Source: Zoroaster sp. YZ-2022 (lineage: Eukaryota; Echinodermata; Asteroidea; Forcipulatida; Zoroasteridae). From it: a stretch of DNA of 64,000 nucleotides. The notes below the pieces were generated by a model. That model saw only the letters and a list, made by a program, of their open reading frames with translations. It was not told the origin of the DNA and made no database searches. Position numbers and translations under genes: made by a program. Where the stretch lies: positions 30,915,164 through 30,979,163 of the forward strand of contig CM055819.1 of the NCBI GenBank assembly GCA_029582265.1. The letters are read 5' to 3'. Position 1 is the stretch's first letter. Each line of letters starts with the position of its first letter. Of the stretch, positions 13,501 through 27,700 are shown piece after piece.

Positions 13501-14325
13501 GGTGCATTTTCTTCAAAACATTACAAATTATACATGTAAAATATTTCCTGTGTACATGTTTAAGAATAAAATGTGTTTAACATATGTGATGTGTTCTACT
13601 GAAATCACACACACATTTGGGCAAGAAATCAAAATGGAGTTGGTTATCGATAATGAAGGTAGAGATCTTCAGCTTTACAATGATAGCTTTCTTATTTTAA
13701 TTGGACGTGCAAAAGCGGAATTACGTTATTTTAAAGCTTGTCTTTACGAAAACTAAAAAACAGAGTTATTGCCCTTTAAAGTTACAAGTTTCATTTGGTA
13801 TGATTTAAGTAATTAACTTCTTAAAAAGTTACTTCATTTTCCCTAGCAACAGGCATTACAGAGGAATAACATTGCTTTATTAAGGGTTTTACATACATTA
13901 ATTTTTGGGCTATTTCTCAGTTTTGAGCTCTGCCCAATTCCGTCTGATTTCGGGAGAACACATCACATATGTGCTTGATAAATACTCACTTTTTTTCATG
14001 AAAATGCAAAAAGAATGCTTTTGATATGAAAATGAGTAGGGTGGGGAGACACTGTGCTTTAAAATAATACCAACCTTGGTTGACAAATCCTTAAATTCTA
14101 TGACATTTTAACATCCGTGAAACACAAAATGTTCAGAAATACCGCAGACCTATCAACCAAGACAACACAATGTGCAAATCATTATTTCGCAATATTCTGT
14201 ACACGGCTGTTTGTCATTAAAAAAAAAACGCCCCCTGGTTCCACAAGTTATTTGAGGGGAAGGTTAGAAGGGGCGAGAGGAGCTGGTGGGGTTTCTTTGG
14301 CAAGAACATGAGACTCCATCAGCAA
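10526..14325 (-). other. AT-rich gene-free stretch, possible 3' UTR of the EGF/CUB gene
   Basis: About 3.8 kb after the stop codon in the direction of transcription. It is AT-rich with A and T runs (for example 12860-12880 and 13328-13345), has none of the dispersed repeats that fill the rest of the window, and no credible ORF. Several TTTATT strings (AATAAA on the minus strand) could be poly(A) signals, so the true end cannot be set. Absence of repeats suggests exonic constraint. Confidence 0.35.
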
Positions 14326-14419
14326 TCACAAATGAGTTTTTTGCATCTTATCCATTGAGAAGTCTTCGGTGCTCTGTGGCCAGGGGTTCTCGTAGCTGTT
14401 GACTTCGGCAATGGTGGTC
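14326..14419 (-). CDS. Last coding exon with stop codon
   Basis: 94 nt after a TTTTACAG acceptor, ending TGA at 14326-14328. It encodes [15 protein letters not shown] and ends M-Q-K-T-H-L. The last residues T-H-L fit a class I PDZ-binding motif (S/T-x-hydrophobic). N-S-Y-E-N-P contains a tyrosine in an acidic/Asn context that could be a phosphorylation site. Confidence 0.87.
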
Positions 14420-17400
14420 CTGTAAAACAACACCAAGATTATGAAAACCACATAATTAAATATCATAATTGTCTAATGAAGTATTGCTCTCGTTTTTTTT
14501 GCAATTTTTGTTCCAATGAAATAAATTTAAAATGGCCAGACAGAAATATTACAAATAAAAACAGGATGTCCATTTAGGTATTGCTGGCTAACAATATGCT
14601 CAGCACTAAGTTAAACACAAGCAGGGGTGTGATTGGGCAGTTTTGAAAAATCCACGTAAATTTTGCTAGGGGTATTGGGGACGCTGTTGTGAACAGCGCT
14701 GGGGGTGAAATCTATAGTTCTGAGTGTTTGCTTTGCTTTCCTTTATTGCTTGAATCTTTAAAATCTGGAGGATCTCAACATTGCGATCGGAAAATCCGGA
14801 AAAATCTGGACAAATCAGACCCCTGCACAAGTATGTTGGGGTCAGTGAAATATTTACTCACCCATTGCCAGCAGGTGGGACGAATCCGTAATCATTCTCT
14901 CTAGCCAATGGGGGTTCGTTGTCCTCCAATACAGGAATCTGATCATCAAGCTGAGTGTTAGGTAGTCCTCTCTTACGCTCATTGACGGCTCTCTCCGCAT
15001 CATACCCACCACTGGGAAAAGACGCAGAGAAGATATAATGAGTGTCTTGAAATCTTTCTACCTTTTTGTTATTGGAGGAGAAATTCACTGACCAATCCCT
15101 GACCAATATGTGAATAATGTAAATCCATTATCTGTGATAAGCTTGATACATGGAGGAAGGAAATTTCCTTCCTCCATGCTTGATATATCAGCATGCACCT
15201 TTTTGTGCATGATTTCTATATGCACACAGTGGCTTTGTTAAGATGTTGTTTATATCCACAGGGGTGCAGTGTCGAAAGGTCAGTGAACCTTGGACAGGTA
15301 TTTCGGTGATCTTACTGTACTGAGCTTACCACACCCTGTAGTTGGCAGTGATTTCCTCAAGTGCAAACATGTAGTTATTGGCCTCATGTTCCGACCCTAG
15401 CAGAGAATATTTCTCAACGGCAGAAAAGACTAAGTAACTCACAAGCACTCATCATACAAGAAATAACTTTTAAGAGGAACAAACATATAGTCATGATTTC
15501 TGCAACAAACATCGACACAAGAATGACCACTGTAGTAACTACACGCAGTGAATCAAGACATGGTTGTGAGGTTAATGGGAGAGAAAAAGAGTTAAGCTTT
15601 TATTGAGACAATCTGATTTTCCTTCCGATTTTGTTGCATGTGACAACTCATACTGTGTACATAAATTATCAGTGTTTGTTGTACATGTATTTTGTGATCA
15701 AATGTGCCGTCTAACCAATTTGGAAGGAAAACCAGTTTTAAAAGGAAAGGTACAACGTTGGTAATTACCAAATTATTATACGAAAGCTGACTTGATGTGA
15801 AGTTGGTAAAGGTACCAATCATCCGAGAAGAAATGATTGGCCTGAAACGTACTTTCCTTTCAGCTAAAACACAATTATGCCCCAAAAGTTGGCTTCATGT
15901 TTTGCTTTCTGTAAACAAAATTGTGAATACTTTTCTCACACTTTTCTCATGACCTTCTCAGATTGGTTGTTGAATGTATATCTTGATTCAAAGAAGGTAA
16001 AGCATACCCATTGAAGTAGTTTTTCCAACATTTGCAATGTTGCACCGTCCCTTAAAGTATGACAAAGGAACAAGAGCAGGATTTGCTTAGATTTATTCGG
16101 AGGGGGTGGAGCTATTGAATGGGGTGGCTTCAGGGGAGAGATAATGATTCATAGGTGGTGTAAATTGACTTCGATAGGGAGGCTTAATCACAATAGAATC
16201 TCGTTTTACAAACAAACAATTTTTTGTTATTACTCATACAGATATGTTGGTGAAATTCTTGCGTCGGGAGATAAACCGTTGATTAAATTTTGCCCTACAC
16301 CGACGTGTGTATAGCACTGTATACTCAGTGCTTTCCGAGTGTCTGTGAAAAAAATACTACACAGGCGACTCGGGCGGGATTCGAACCCACGACCTCCTGC
16401 TTACTAGTGCAGATGTCTTAGCCTCTCGACCACCGAGCTTGCCCGATGACAATTCACCAACATATATATATATATCGCGGCACCCGCTGCTATATGGGAT
16501 TCTAGCCGGCCAACTGTCATCGGGCAAGCTCGGTGGTCGAGAGGTTAAGACGTCTGCACTAGTAAGCAGGAGGTCGTGGGTTCGAATCCCGCCTGAGTCG
16601 CCTGTGTAGTTTTTTCACAGACACTCAGAAAGCACTGAGCATACAGTGCTATACACACGTCGGTGTAGGGCAAAATTAAATCAGTGGTTACTCATACAGA
16701 GTTGAATGTTTTTTTATTTGTCCCTCAAGGTAGGGTTATTTGAATAGTTGGAAACCCCTTCTTCTAGCTACACACCCTCAACTCATGGATAAAACAGTTC
16801 TCACACAACAACTGAGAGTGATGAATGAAACAAAGTAACTGCAAACTTTTGAATGAAAACCTTCTGCCGTGAATTTGTTTGGTGAATGTGTGTCTATAGT
16901 GAAAGTCGATTCAATGAAAAGAATGACTGCATGAGATTTTGAATTCTCACTAGACAGATGGGCCAGTTACATTCTGGGAACCCCTGGCATCAACCATTTA
17001 AAAAAATTATTTGACCAATCACAGCCAGAGCTGCAACAACTACATTGGGTTGGGAAGTGATCTGACCAATCACAGCAAGGGCTGAAACAACTGCATTGGA
17101 TGGGGGAGTCATCTGACCAATCACGGCAAGAGCTAAAACAACTACATTGTGTGGGAAGTGATCTGACCAATCACGGCAAGAGCTGAAACAACTACATTGG
17201 GTGGGGGAGTCATCTGACCAATCACGGCAAGAGCTGAAACAACTACGTTGGGTGGGGGAGTCATCCGACCAATCACGGTAAGAGCTGAAACAACTACATT
17301 AATTGGGTTGGGAAGTGATCTGACCAATCACGGCAAGAGCTGAAACAACTACATTGGGTGGGGAGTCATCTGACCAATCACAGCCAGAGCTGAAACAACT

Positions 17401-20400
17401 GCATCGGGTAGGAAAGCCATTCGACCAATCACCGCAAGAGCTGAAATAAGTACAGTTGGGAAGCCCTTCGACCAATCACAGCCTGAGCGGAAAACAACTG
17501 CATTTGGGTGATGGGAAGCCCATTCGACCAATCAACTTCTTGTGACTGGTCATATGGCATTCCAAAGCACTAAACACTTTCAATTTTGAGATATAAGTAA
17601 CGCCAGAGTTTCATACAGAATGTATAATGACCCTCCGCATAGTGAAAGAGCTTTATGTAGTAACATAGAATGGAACCAAGCGATAGGATTAACTCTCCTA
17701 TGACTGCAAGGGTCAAAATCAGTCAAAATGTTGATATACTTGCCAAGGTACATCTAGTGCACTTAAAAGTCAAACACTGTCAAACCTTACGTGTAGTAAG
17801 TACATTTACAGGTCAAAATGAGTCAAGTGTTTTTGACTGGTAAAAGCATTGTCTTGTATTGTTGAGGGTGGTCAAAATGCCCCTGTGTGCACATTTGGGT
17901 CAACAGTCAAAACAGGCAGTTGACTGGTTTTGACCACTACAGCTACTTGCCACTAAAGGTCAGCTAAAGTAGGATGGTTTAAAGCAACATAATCCTGCGC
18001 TAAGTGATTCAAACCAGTGATTGTGTGCAGACAAAGGTTTGACCACACTGACGTTTGATCACGCTGTAACTTACTCTTTTAGATGCCTTTTGTGAAAAGG
18101 AATCAAAGACAATGCTGTCATTGTTAGTTTGGAAATTGTGACTTTGAAACTGACAAAAGTTCAAAAAAAAAACAAAAAAAAAGAAACCAAAGCTTCATAT
18201 AAATTGTCCCAAACTCCTTATCTAAAAAAAATATATATATTAAAATAGTATTTGGAAAATTAATGTACTCTTGGGTAAAACATGTAGCTTTGCATGGTGA
18301 AGAGGACAAGTAAGACTAACTGCGGTGACACCATGTGAAATTCTCAATTGAGTAGTAATTAGTTCTGAAAAGAACTGGAGGTTACAACTCGACGTTTCGA
18401 TCAGTATGCTCTGATCGTCCTCAGGAGAATGCCCGACTCTGTGAAATGCTGCTGCTTAAGTAGGCTGCTTAAGTAGGCTGCTTAAGTAGGCTGCTTAAGT
18501 AGGCTGCTTAAGTAGGCTGCTGGAGGATCACGCAATCACTGGATACTGGAGGATTAGTGTGTTGAGGCGTGCAGGCGGGAACTGTTGGGGCTGGGATCCT
18601 AGGGGTTGGGGGGAGAGGAGTGTGTGCTCACTGAACTGAATCAGTTGTTAACAAGCACAGGGGGAGGGAGGGTGGTTGACTTAGGATAGAGGAGATCCCT
18701 CAGTCTGGGGTGGGTTGTGGACTTTGGATATAGAAGATCCTTCGGTCCGTAGCAAATATCGCTGATGCACTCTTAAATGTACACAAAATTTAACATCTAT
18801 AAACATAATGACCACTACAGGCAAATGATCATAATTTGAATATCTTATTTTCATAATTTGAATATCTTATTTTCTTTGCCACAACCAATTAAACCCAGTT
18901 ATGAATTATATTATTAAACTGTTGATGGTGTGTGTCCCTTGATCAAAACAGAACCAAAAGATGATGAAAGTCTAAGCCTATTGGTTGGAAAATATGTCAA
19001 AAATAACATTTCCTAGCCGTGTGATTGAATGCAACCAATCATGGCCAATCATGGAATCTATAACTTCCTGCTGATGATGTCCTCTGACGAGAGGTAAAAA
19101 GCCCAAAATATTATCAATGCCTATTTGAATTTCTTAGTCGTGTGATTTCACACAACCAATCATAAAATCTATGACATACTTTTTTTAAAATTTATTTACT
19201 GTCAGTCACCCTCAACAAGACCAATAGCCACTAAAGTTTAAGGAGTATGCGATATGTCATCCACCATTTAAGCAAGATTACATTTGTTAATGTTTTTCTT
19301 AAACTTAAATAGATCGTAAGTTGGTGGAAAGCAATCAGCTGGAAGGGCGTTCCATTGTAATGCTGTTCTAGGGAAGAAACTATCCAAATGGAACTTACTC
19401 TTGATTTTGGGGAGTCCAAGATAGTGAGGGTGTTCACCTGCTTGTTTAGCAAAACGAGTAACACGAGAGCAATCTCTGCGCTTAGGTACTAGCTCGTGTA
19501 GCTCATCACAGTATTAGCCAGAGGGGTGTCTTTTGGACGCCCTGTTTCAATTTTGGACACCCTATTTCATCTGTCACTTACATGTAAAAGTATTGTAAGT
19601 GAACAATTTGGACACCCTGTTTTGACATTTCCAGCAAATTTGGACATCCTATTTCTAAATCCTGACTAACGCCTTGCACACCGCTGATGGCGTCCTCTGA
19701 CCAGAAGTTAAAAACTCCAAAAGATGATGAATGCCTAGGCCCATTTGAATTTCTCAGTCATGTGACTGCACCCAACCAATCATGGTCAATGGATAAAAAT
19801 CTAAGACTTACTGTTGATGACGTCCCCTGATGATGAGTAAGAGGACCAGGAAGATGATGAAGATACCGAGGGCGGCGAGGATGCAGATGACCCACGGAGA
19901 CAGAAAGATCTCATCACCCATCCAGGTATACGGTGGTCCAGTATCCAATGGAGCAACTATCAAGATTAAACAAGCATCCAGTAAGTCATATCATACAGCT
20001 GAACAAATTACAAATTACAAAATTAAACTTAAAATTAAGACGTCTGCACTAGTAAGCAGGAGGTCGTGGGTTCGAATCCCGCCCGAGTCGCCTGTGTAGT
20101 TTTTTTTTTCACAGACTCTCGGAAAGCACTGAGCAAAATTAAATCAATTTAAAAAAAAATTAAACTTAACAAAATTACCCTAAAAACCCCAAACAATTAT
20201 ACAAATAAAAATGTATTAACCCCAAACAATTATACAAATACAAATGTATTAACATTTTTGTAGTCTCATAGAACACTCAAGTATTTCTCTTCAAGCCACT
20301 ATATAGACACTATTGGTAATCTTGGGAAAAAAAACCCATAAATGAGCACAGATTTACATAAAACATACTTGGTGAGTAGAGTTATCAAACATCCCTTGTC

Positions 20401-23400
20401 TAAGGTGCATTTTAGTAAAATAAGCCCCAGCGGCGTAGCCAGGACTTTTTCAGTGGGGGGTGCACAGCTTTTCAGTGGGGGAGGGGGCCAGGGGTTTATG
20501 GGTTTTCCTTTTCTTTTCTGCCCCCGTGGCTACGCCGCTGATGAGCCCTCCTACTATAGCTGCACTTTAGTGGCAAGTAGCTAATAGAGGTCAAACTCAG
20601 TCAACTGCCTGTTTTTGACTGTTGACCCAAATGTGCACACAGGGGCATTTTTGACTGTTTTTTTACTGTCATTTTGACCACCCTCAACAATACCAGACAA
20701 TGCTTTTACCAGTCAAAAAAAACGGTCAACTCATTTTGACCTGTAAATGTACTTACTACACGTAAGGTTTGACAGTGTTTGACTTTTCAGTGCACTAGAT
20801 ATACCTTGGCAAGTATATCAACATTTGGACTGATTTTTGACCCTTGTAGTAGTACGAGGGTCAACGAAATAATTTCCAAAATAATTTTTTTTTCATCCAA
20901 AGACGTTGGAATGAATTCAACCAACCTGAATGCATTTTCACTATTTTCTCGTTAACGACACAATGAAATGAGCTGAATCTTTCACGGGTTTGTATTAACA
21001 CATATCTCTTGATTCTTACAAAGTATGGATGCATTTACAGACATTGGTTGGTTTCTGTACATATCTCTTGATTCTTACAAAGTATGGATGCATTGACAGA
21101 CATTGGTTGGTTTCTGTACATATCTCTTGATTCTTACAAAGTATGGATGCATTTACAGACATTGGTTGGTTTCTGTACATATCTCTTGATTCTTACAAAG
21201 TATGGATGCATTGACAGACATTGGTTGGTTTCTGTACATATCTCTTGATTCTTACAAAGTATGGATGCATTGACAGACACTGGTTGGTTTCTGTACATAT
21301 CTCTTGATTCTTACAAAGTATGGATGCATTGACAGACATTGGTTGGTTTCTGTACATATCTCTTGATTCTTACAAAGTATGGATGCATTTACAGACATTG
21401 GTTGGTTTCTGTACATATCTCTGGATTCTTATCAAGTACGGATGCATTGACAGACATTGGTTGGTTTCTGTACATATCTCTTGATTCTTACAAAGTATGG
21501 ATGCATTTACAGACATTGGTTGGTTTCTGTACATATCTCTGGATTCTTATCAAGTACGGATGCATTGACAGACATTGGTTGGTTTCTGTACATATCTCTT
21601 GATTCTTACAAAGTATGGATGCATTTACAGACATTGGTTGGTTTCTGTACATATCTCTGGATTCTTATCAAGTATGGATGCATTTACAGACATTGGTTGG
21701 TTTCTGTACATATCTCTTGATTCTTACAAAGTATGGATGCATTGACAGACATTGGTTGGTTTCTGTACATATCTCTTGATTCTTACGAAGTATGGATGCA
21801 TTGACAGACATTGGTTGGTTTCTGTACATATCTCTTGATTCTTACGAAGTATGGATGCATTTACAGACATTGGTTGGTTTCTGTACATATCTCTTGATTC
21901 TTACGAAGTATGGATGCATTGACAGACATTGGTTGGTTTCTGTACATATCTCTTGATTCTTACGAAGTATGGATGCATTGACAGACATTGGTTGGTTTCT
22001 GTACATATCTCTTGATTCTTACGAAGTATGGATGCATTTACAGACATTGGTTGGTTTCTGTACATATCTCTTGATTCTTACGAAGTATGGATGCAGTTAC
22101 AGACATTGGTTGGTTTCTGTACATATCTCTTGATTCTTACGAAGTATGGATGCATTGACAGACATTGGTTGGTTTCTGTACATATCTCTTGATTCTTACA
22201 AAGTATGGATGCATTGACAGACATTGGTTGGTTTCTGTACATATCTCTTGATTCTTACAAAGTATGGATGCATTGACAGACATTGGTTGGTTTCTGTACA
22301 TATCTCTTGATTCTTACAAAGTATGGATGCATTTACAGACATTGGTTGGTTTCTATACATATCTCTTGATTCTTACAAAGTATGGATGCATTTACAGACA
22401 TTGGTTGGTTTCTATACATATCTCTTGATTCTTACAAAGTATGGATGCATTGACAGACGTTTTACCCAAAGGCATTTTACTGGATGAAAAGAAAAGCTAG
22501 AAAACGACACATGGGATATACAAGATTGAACTATGCAAAGGGACAAATATTGGTTGATTTGAAGAAGAATAAAATGTTTAAAAAATCTTGAAGAAAAAAA
22601 AAAATCAAGTTTACCTGCTACGCTGCAGTCGTCTCCAGAATAACCCCCGACACACTTACAGAAGAAGGTGTTTTTACCGTTAGTACACTGGCCTCCGTTC
22701 AAACACGGATTAGGCTGACACTCGTTGATATCTGGAAATGAAGATATATTTTGTTACAATCTTGAATCTTGGCTCCTCCTGTTGGTCATTTTCACTATTT
22801 GTTGTTGCTATTCATACTGGCTAAATACTATGTTACATAACTATACCATTTATACGACAGGTTATTGGACCTATATTCCTGACAGTATCCCCCCCTTCCC
22901 CTATACCTGTACTTGTACCTAGGCATCGTCCATCCACTGCAAGATGTAACCCTCTGTCAGACTCCTCCATGATGCTCTTTCCTTTGCCGTCCTTGTCCAG
23001 GTCCCCCCAGCCATCTTCACTATATTCCCCTTCTCCATTAGACTATTATTTTTAATAACCTGGATTAGGTTTCTGGCCTCCGACCCGCATGTCGGCATTT
23101 TTAGTTTTCTTTTTCTTTGCCATGAAACGATGTTCAAATTGCAGCCAAAAATGCTGGATCACTTGCTGACATGCTGAGTTTTAAACGACTTTTTCACATA
23201 GGGTTATGAACATTTGCCCGATTTGTTGGGCTGTGCCGGGTATCCGGGTATCCGACCGAAACGGTCATTACCCGGTTCCATTTTTCGGTTCCAATTACCC
23301 GGAAATAACTTTTTAAAATTCGGACTTAACATTTGAGTGGTGCGAACAGAAATCCGTGACTTTTGAACAATGCACTTGTACAGACAATTATCTTTAAATT

Positions 23401-24485
23401 CAAGAGATTACACTCCAATAAAGAAAAGATCGATAGTCTGGTATCCTCTGTGTTATAAAAGTCAATTTGTTACCATTTACAGTACATGTATTTGTACACC
23501 ACCGGAGGCATGTTTTCAACAAAAATGAAAACGGGTATCCGGGTATCGGAAGTTTCCTGATTTCGGGTATCTGGTTCCAAAAATATCCGAAAATGCACAG
23601 CCCTGCCGATTTGTGTGGCTTCTCTTAGCCACCATACTTTGTGTATGGGAAATTTGGTCTGGTTCCAATAACCGCGCATACCATGTGTTTCACTGGATGC
23701 CAAAAAAAAGATTCCCCCTCAAAAAAACATGTCACCGTACCGATTTTGAAGCTGACCTATGAGCAGAAACCAGAGAATTTAAAAAAAACATTTTTTTTGG
23801 GGGGGGGGCCTTACAGAATTTTTTCTCCCAAAGTTGGGCGGGTAACAGGGACAAAAAAACCAAAAAAAACAAACAAAAAAAACCCTGATTGAGGATGCTC
23901 TTCTTTCCCATTACCTACATAGTTAATGCTCACAGCAATTAAACACAACAATCAAAATGAGAAAGGTAATGACTAATTGCGGTGACAACCATGTGAAATT
24001 CTCAACTGAGTAGTAATTAGTTCTGAAAAGAACTGGCGGTTACAACTCGACGTTTCGATCAGTGAGGCTCTGATCGTCTTCAGGAGAAAATCAAAATGAG
24101 CCAAAGGTCTTCATAGGAAGTTTTCACTAACAATGAATACCGTTAGGAACAAACTGAAAAAGCAATAAATAATAAATAATAAGCAATGAGCACGCCACGA
24201 ATCACCTAGTATAGCAACTGTCGCATCAAGTCTGGCAAATTCAAAATTCAAACATGCACTTACCACTGACACAAGTACGTCATCTTTCAAAATAAACTCA
24301 GAAAAAATCTTATTGCAATAATGAACATAACACACACACACACACACACGTGTGTAAACACCGGCATTCGGGGACTTCCTTTGTCAAATTCCTTTGTCCA
24401 AAAATACGGGGACGGATTGTTCTCCATTGTGAGAGCAACCGGGGACCATTGTCCCTTTGTTATACGTCCCCGTTTGAATGCGCAC

Positions 24486-24516
<31 letters not shown>

Positions 24517-24658
24517 TTCCGCACGGGCGTTGCTAGGGGACAAAATACAAAGGATTTTGGGGATTAAAAACGTTGTGGGGACACACAAAATGTCCCCACA
24601 GCTAAGTAATTCCGGATCCCTCTTTTGTTCTCTGCCCCCATAACGCGGCCAGTGCTCG

Positions 24659-24712
<54 letters not shown>

Positions 24713-27700
24713 GATAACGCTGCCATCCAAGACCTTCCTGAACTGATTAACCAGTTCGCACCGGGAATAAAAAAGTTTTTCCGAACCCCCGTGGCGGGTT
24801 TATTTTTACCGCACAAACACGAACAATGGTGCTCACCAGACCGCGTCTTCCACCGTATGCTTATGGCTCGTTGCCACGTCGACCGGGAATCTATACAAAT
24901 ATTCCCGAGAATCCTGTGGCGTATTTAGACGCTCTCCGATCCGCTGTCCAAAAAAAATGTGCGTGTATACACGGCCTCCGACGCGAACTGGTTAACAATT
25001 CCACAACTCTCTAGCTTTACCCAAGAGGCTTATATTCTGAACGTATTCTTACCATGTTGACAAAACAAGCCATTGAAGCCGCTCTTACATTCACAAGTGT
25101 AGCCTTCCACTCTGTCAATACAAACACCATTGGTGTTACAGGCATTGGAAACAGCCGCACAATCATCAATATCTGGAGTAAAAAAAAATTAAAAAATTTT
25201 AAATAACAAAAAATTAACAATTTTTTTTTCACTCCGTATGTCAAATCATGGAGGAAGAAAACAGAAGGAGTCACAACGAAGGCATATCAAAGGTTCAATG
25301 TCTTTTGCCGCAGTCGTAAAATTTCTAAGCCAGCGCTAATCGTTTAATCCGATTATCGAGGAGAAATACAGCCAGGCTTTCTTTGCACATGCGCATTGCG
25401 CGCATTGCTGACGCGTTGTCCTATTGCACTACACGGAAGGCTGGCTCCCGATCCAATTCGACCTACGAATCCAACACTGCAATATCTTCAGTGTACAGCA
25501 TCGTACATATATGAGGATTGAAATGATAAAAAGCTAAACAACACGTCTTTGAATTTGACAATTTGTTGGCTTCCGGAGATCACCGGAAATATCCTTAAAA
25601 TAAGTTGCTAAAAAGACACTTTATTGTAACATCTGAATGTTATATTTACCGTAAGTCAGCTTCGGCTTCGCCAAATTCGACCATCGAAACACCAAAATAC
25701 TCGGTGGAAAAATTGCTATTAAAGACAATGAACTGCGCAATATAAAAAGCCCGCGAAAAGTAGTGCGCTCGTTTTGTGTTTATTCGTTTGCTACAGATTT
25801 CTACCCTCCAATTATGTATGCTGGTCGCGAGCAGGCCGAGCGGCAACAGACATTGTACACAAGGGGATTATCGCGGTCGTTAAATTGGTAAGCGCAGCGG
25901 GCGGCCGTAACGTATTTCCAATGGGCCACTCCGAAGTGCTAATTGGTTATGAGATAAGAGGCTGGGCGATGTGACTCCTTCTGTTTTCTTCCTCCATGGT
26001 CAAATCATGATAATGAACCTACAATTAGAGACAACATTCACTAGGACACCTTCCTCTGTCTCCCCCAAACAATACGATGTGGTGTGCCTCAATACAGCCG
26101 AGCAGTTTAGTGCATTGATTTGTGTTCTGATGGCCGAGTCGTCAGAATGTGGGTTCGAATCCCAACCTCGACCGTGGTGCTCGTGTCCTCGAGCAAGACA
26201 CTTTACCATAATTGCTTCTCTCCACCCAGGAGTAAATGGGTACCTGTGAGGGCAGAGTTGGTTGTTGTGTTTGATTAGCCCCGTATGCGCTGTAATGGCA
26301 GCAATTGAGCTGTATACTCCCCAGGGAGCCGAGATGGTTTCAGGAATGATTTATACACCTGATGAGCAGGGGTAATAATGTACAGCGCTGTGATACCTCA
26401 TGTAAGAACGCTTTAAAAATGCCTCGATTATTATTATTATTACTATTATCATGCGTTTTGCCAGTGTGCATTGGAAGATTACCAAATAATCATTAGATAC
26501 ACAAGTAGCAGTCAACATTGCATTTTGGGGCGAGGCGAGGCGGGAAGGGAGGGAGGGGAGTTTAAGTGTCCCAAGAATGTTGTTCTTGAATGTAGCTATG
26601 CGCACTGCATAAAAGAACGAAGGCCCTGTGATCCTGTGATTGGCTGTATGCATATTAATTAACACTCACTGTTTTGGCAGAATTTCCCATCGTATCCAGG
26701 TGGGCACATACATGTGTATTCTCCCTTGGAGTGGAGACAGGTTGCACCAGCAGCACATGGGTTGGCATAGATACAGTTGGTTGTCTCTGTAAACAACAAC
26801 AAATACATAACATATGATGTAAATAGCCAAAACTATTTTTGTGTAAAATGCCTTTTTCACAATGAAAATCATTAAATATAGGCATGAATAAAACAAAATA
26901 TATATAAAAGTTTCTAAAAGCAATATTTACTTTAAACGGGTAAAAATAGATCCGAGGATTGGGGGGCAGATATAAATGTTTCCTTTTTTTTTTTGGTGTA
27001 AATGCTACCATATTATATTAAGTTTTTTGTCTAGATTTCTGATTTCTAGAGTATTTAGGGACAAGGGCCAAAGTCATGGTACAGCCAAGCCTTTGAGAAG
27101 CCCGGCCAGGCCCAGGCTTTTCCCCTGCCTACTGGCCTATATAATGAGGATCAGGACTCACAAAAGACAGATTAGGAGGCCAGGTAGCCTGGGCCTGGCT
27201 GGGCTTCTCAAAGGCTTGGCTGTACCATGACTTTGGCACTCCTCCCTTACTTTGAACGATAATACAGATATTTAATGACAGTAATAATCATTTGATCATT
27301 TACAAGGAATGGGCTATGTTAACACTCCTTGGAACCAATTTCATAAAACGCTAAGATAAGCAGTGTCTGATTTGACAGAAGTAAAAAAAATCCTGAAAAA
27401 TGGATAGCCTGGGTCTCCCTTTGGTCTAGAGGATGAAACCCCCTAAACTTCCTGGATGTTGAATTGTGGAGGATTTACAAGACTCTCCACATCCCAACAA
27501 AACAAGAAACTAGAGGTTTGGACACAATACAGGCTTCTTTCTTTCCTTTGGTGGCTAATTCTCTTCTTTCAAAGTACCAAAATCAAGAAAAACAAAAATC
27601 CTCAGAAATTACAGGCCTGAAATCAATTTCATAAAAAGCTAAGATGTGTCTTATGACAAGTGCAGGACTTAACTGCTAAGCAAAGCATGACACAATAAAA

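Noticed and set aside
14326..15011. Avidin-like C-terminal domain as in sea-urchin fibropellins
   Set aside because: No such sequence is present; the tail is a short charged cytoplasmic stretch after a membrane helix.
16008..16050. A 43-nt exon with compatible phase between the transmembrane exon and 15412
   Set aside because: Its sequence (GGACGGTGCAACATTG) is the end of a dispersed repeat also seen at 15735, 33455 and 63569, so the phase match is probably chance.
16262..16682. Functional tRNA genes (B-box GGTTCGAATCC)
   Set aside because: The tRNA-like part is followed by a shared long tail and recurs at 20037 and 36391 with changes; these are SINEs.
24710..25014. ORF of about 70-118 codons near 24.7 kb and its match at 35.5 kb
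   Set aside because: Both are the TTAA-flanked MITE; the ORF includes the inverted ends and the CA repeat.
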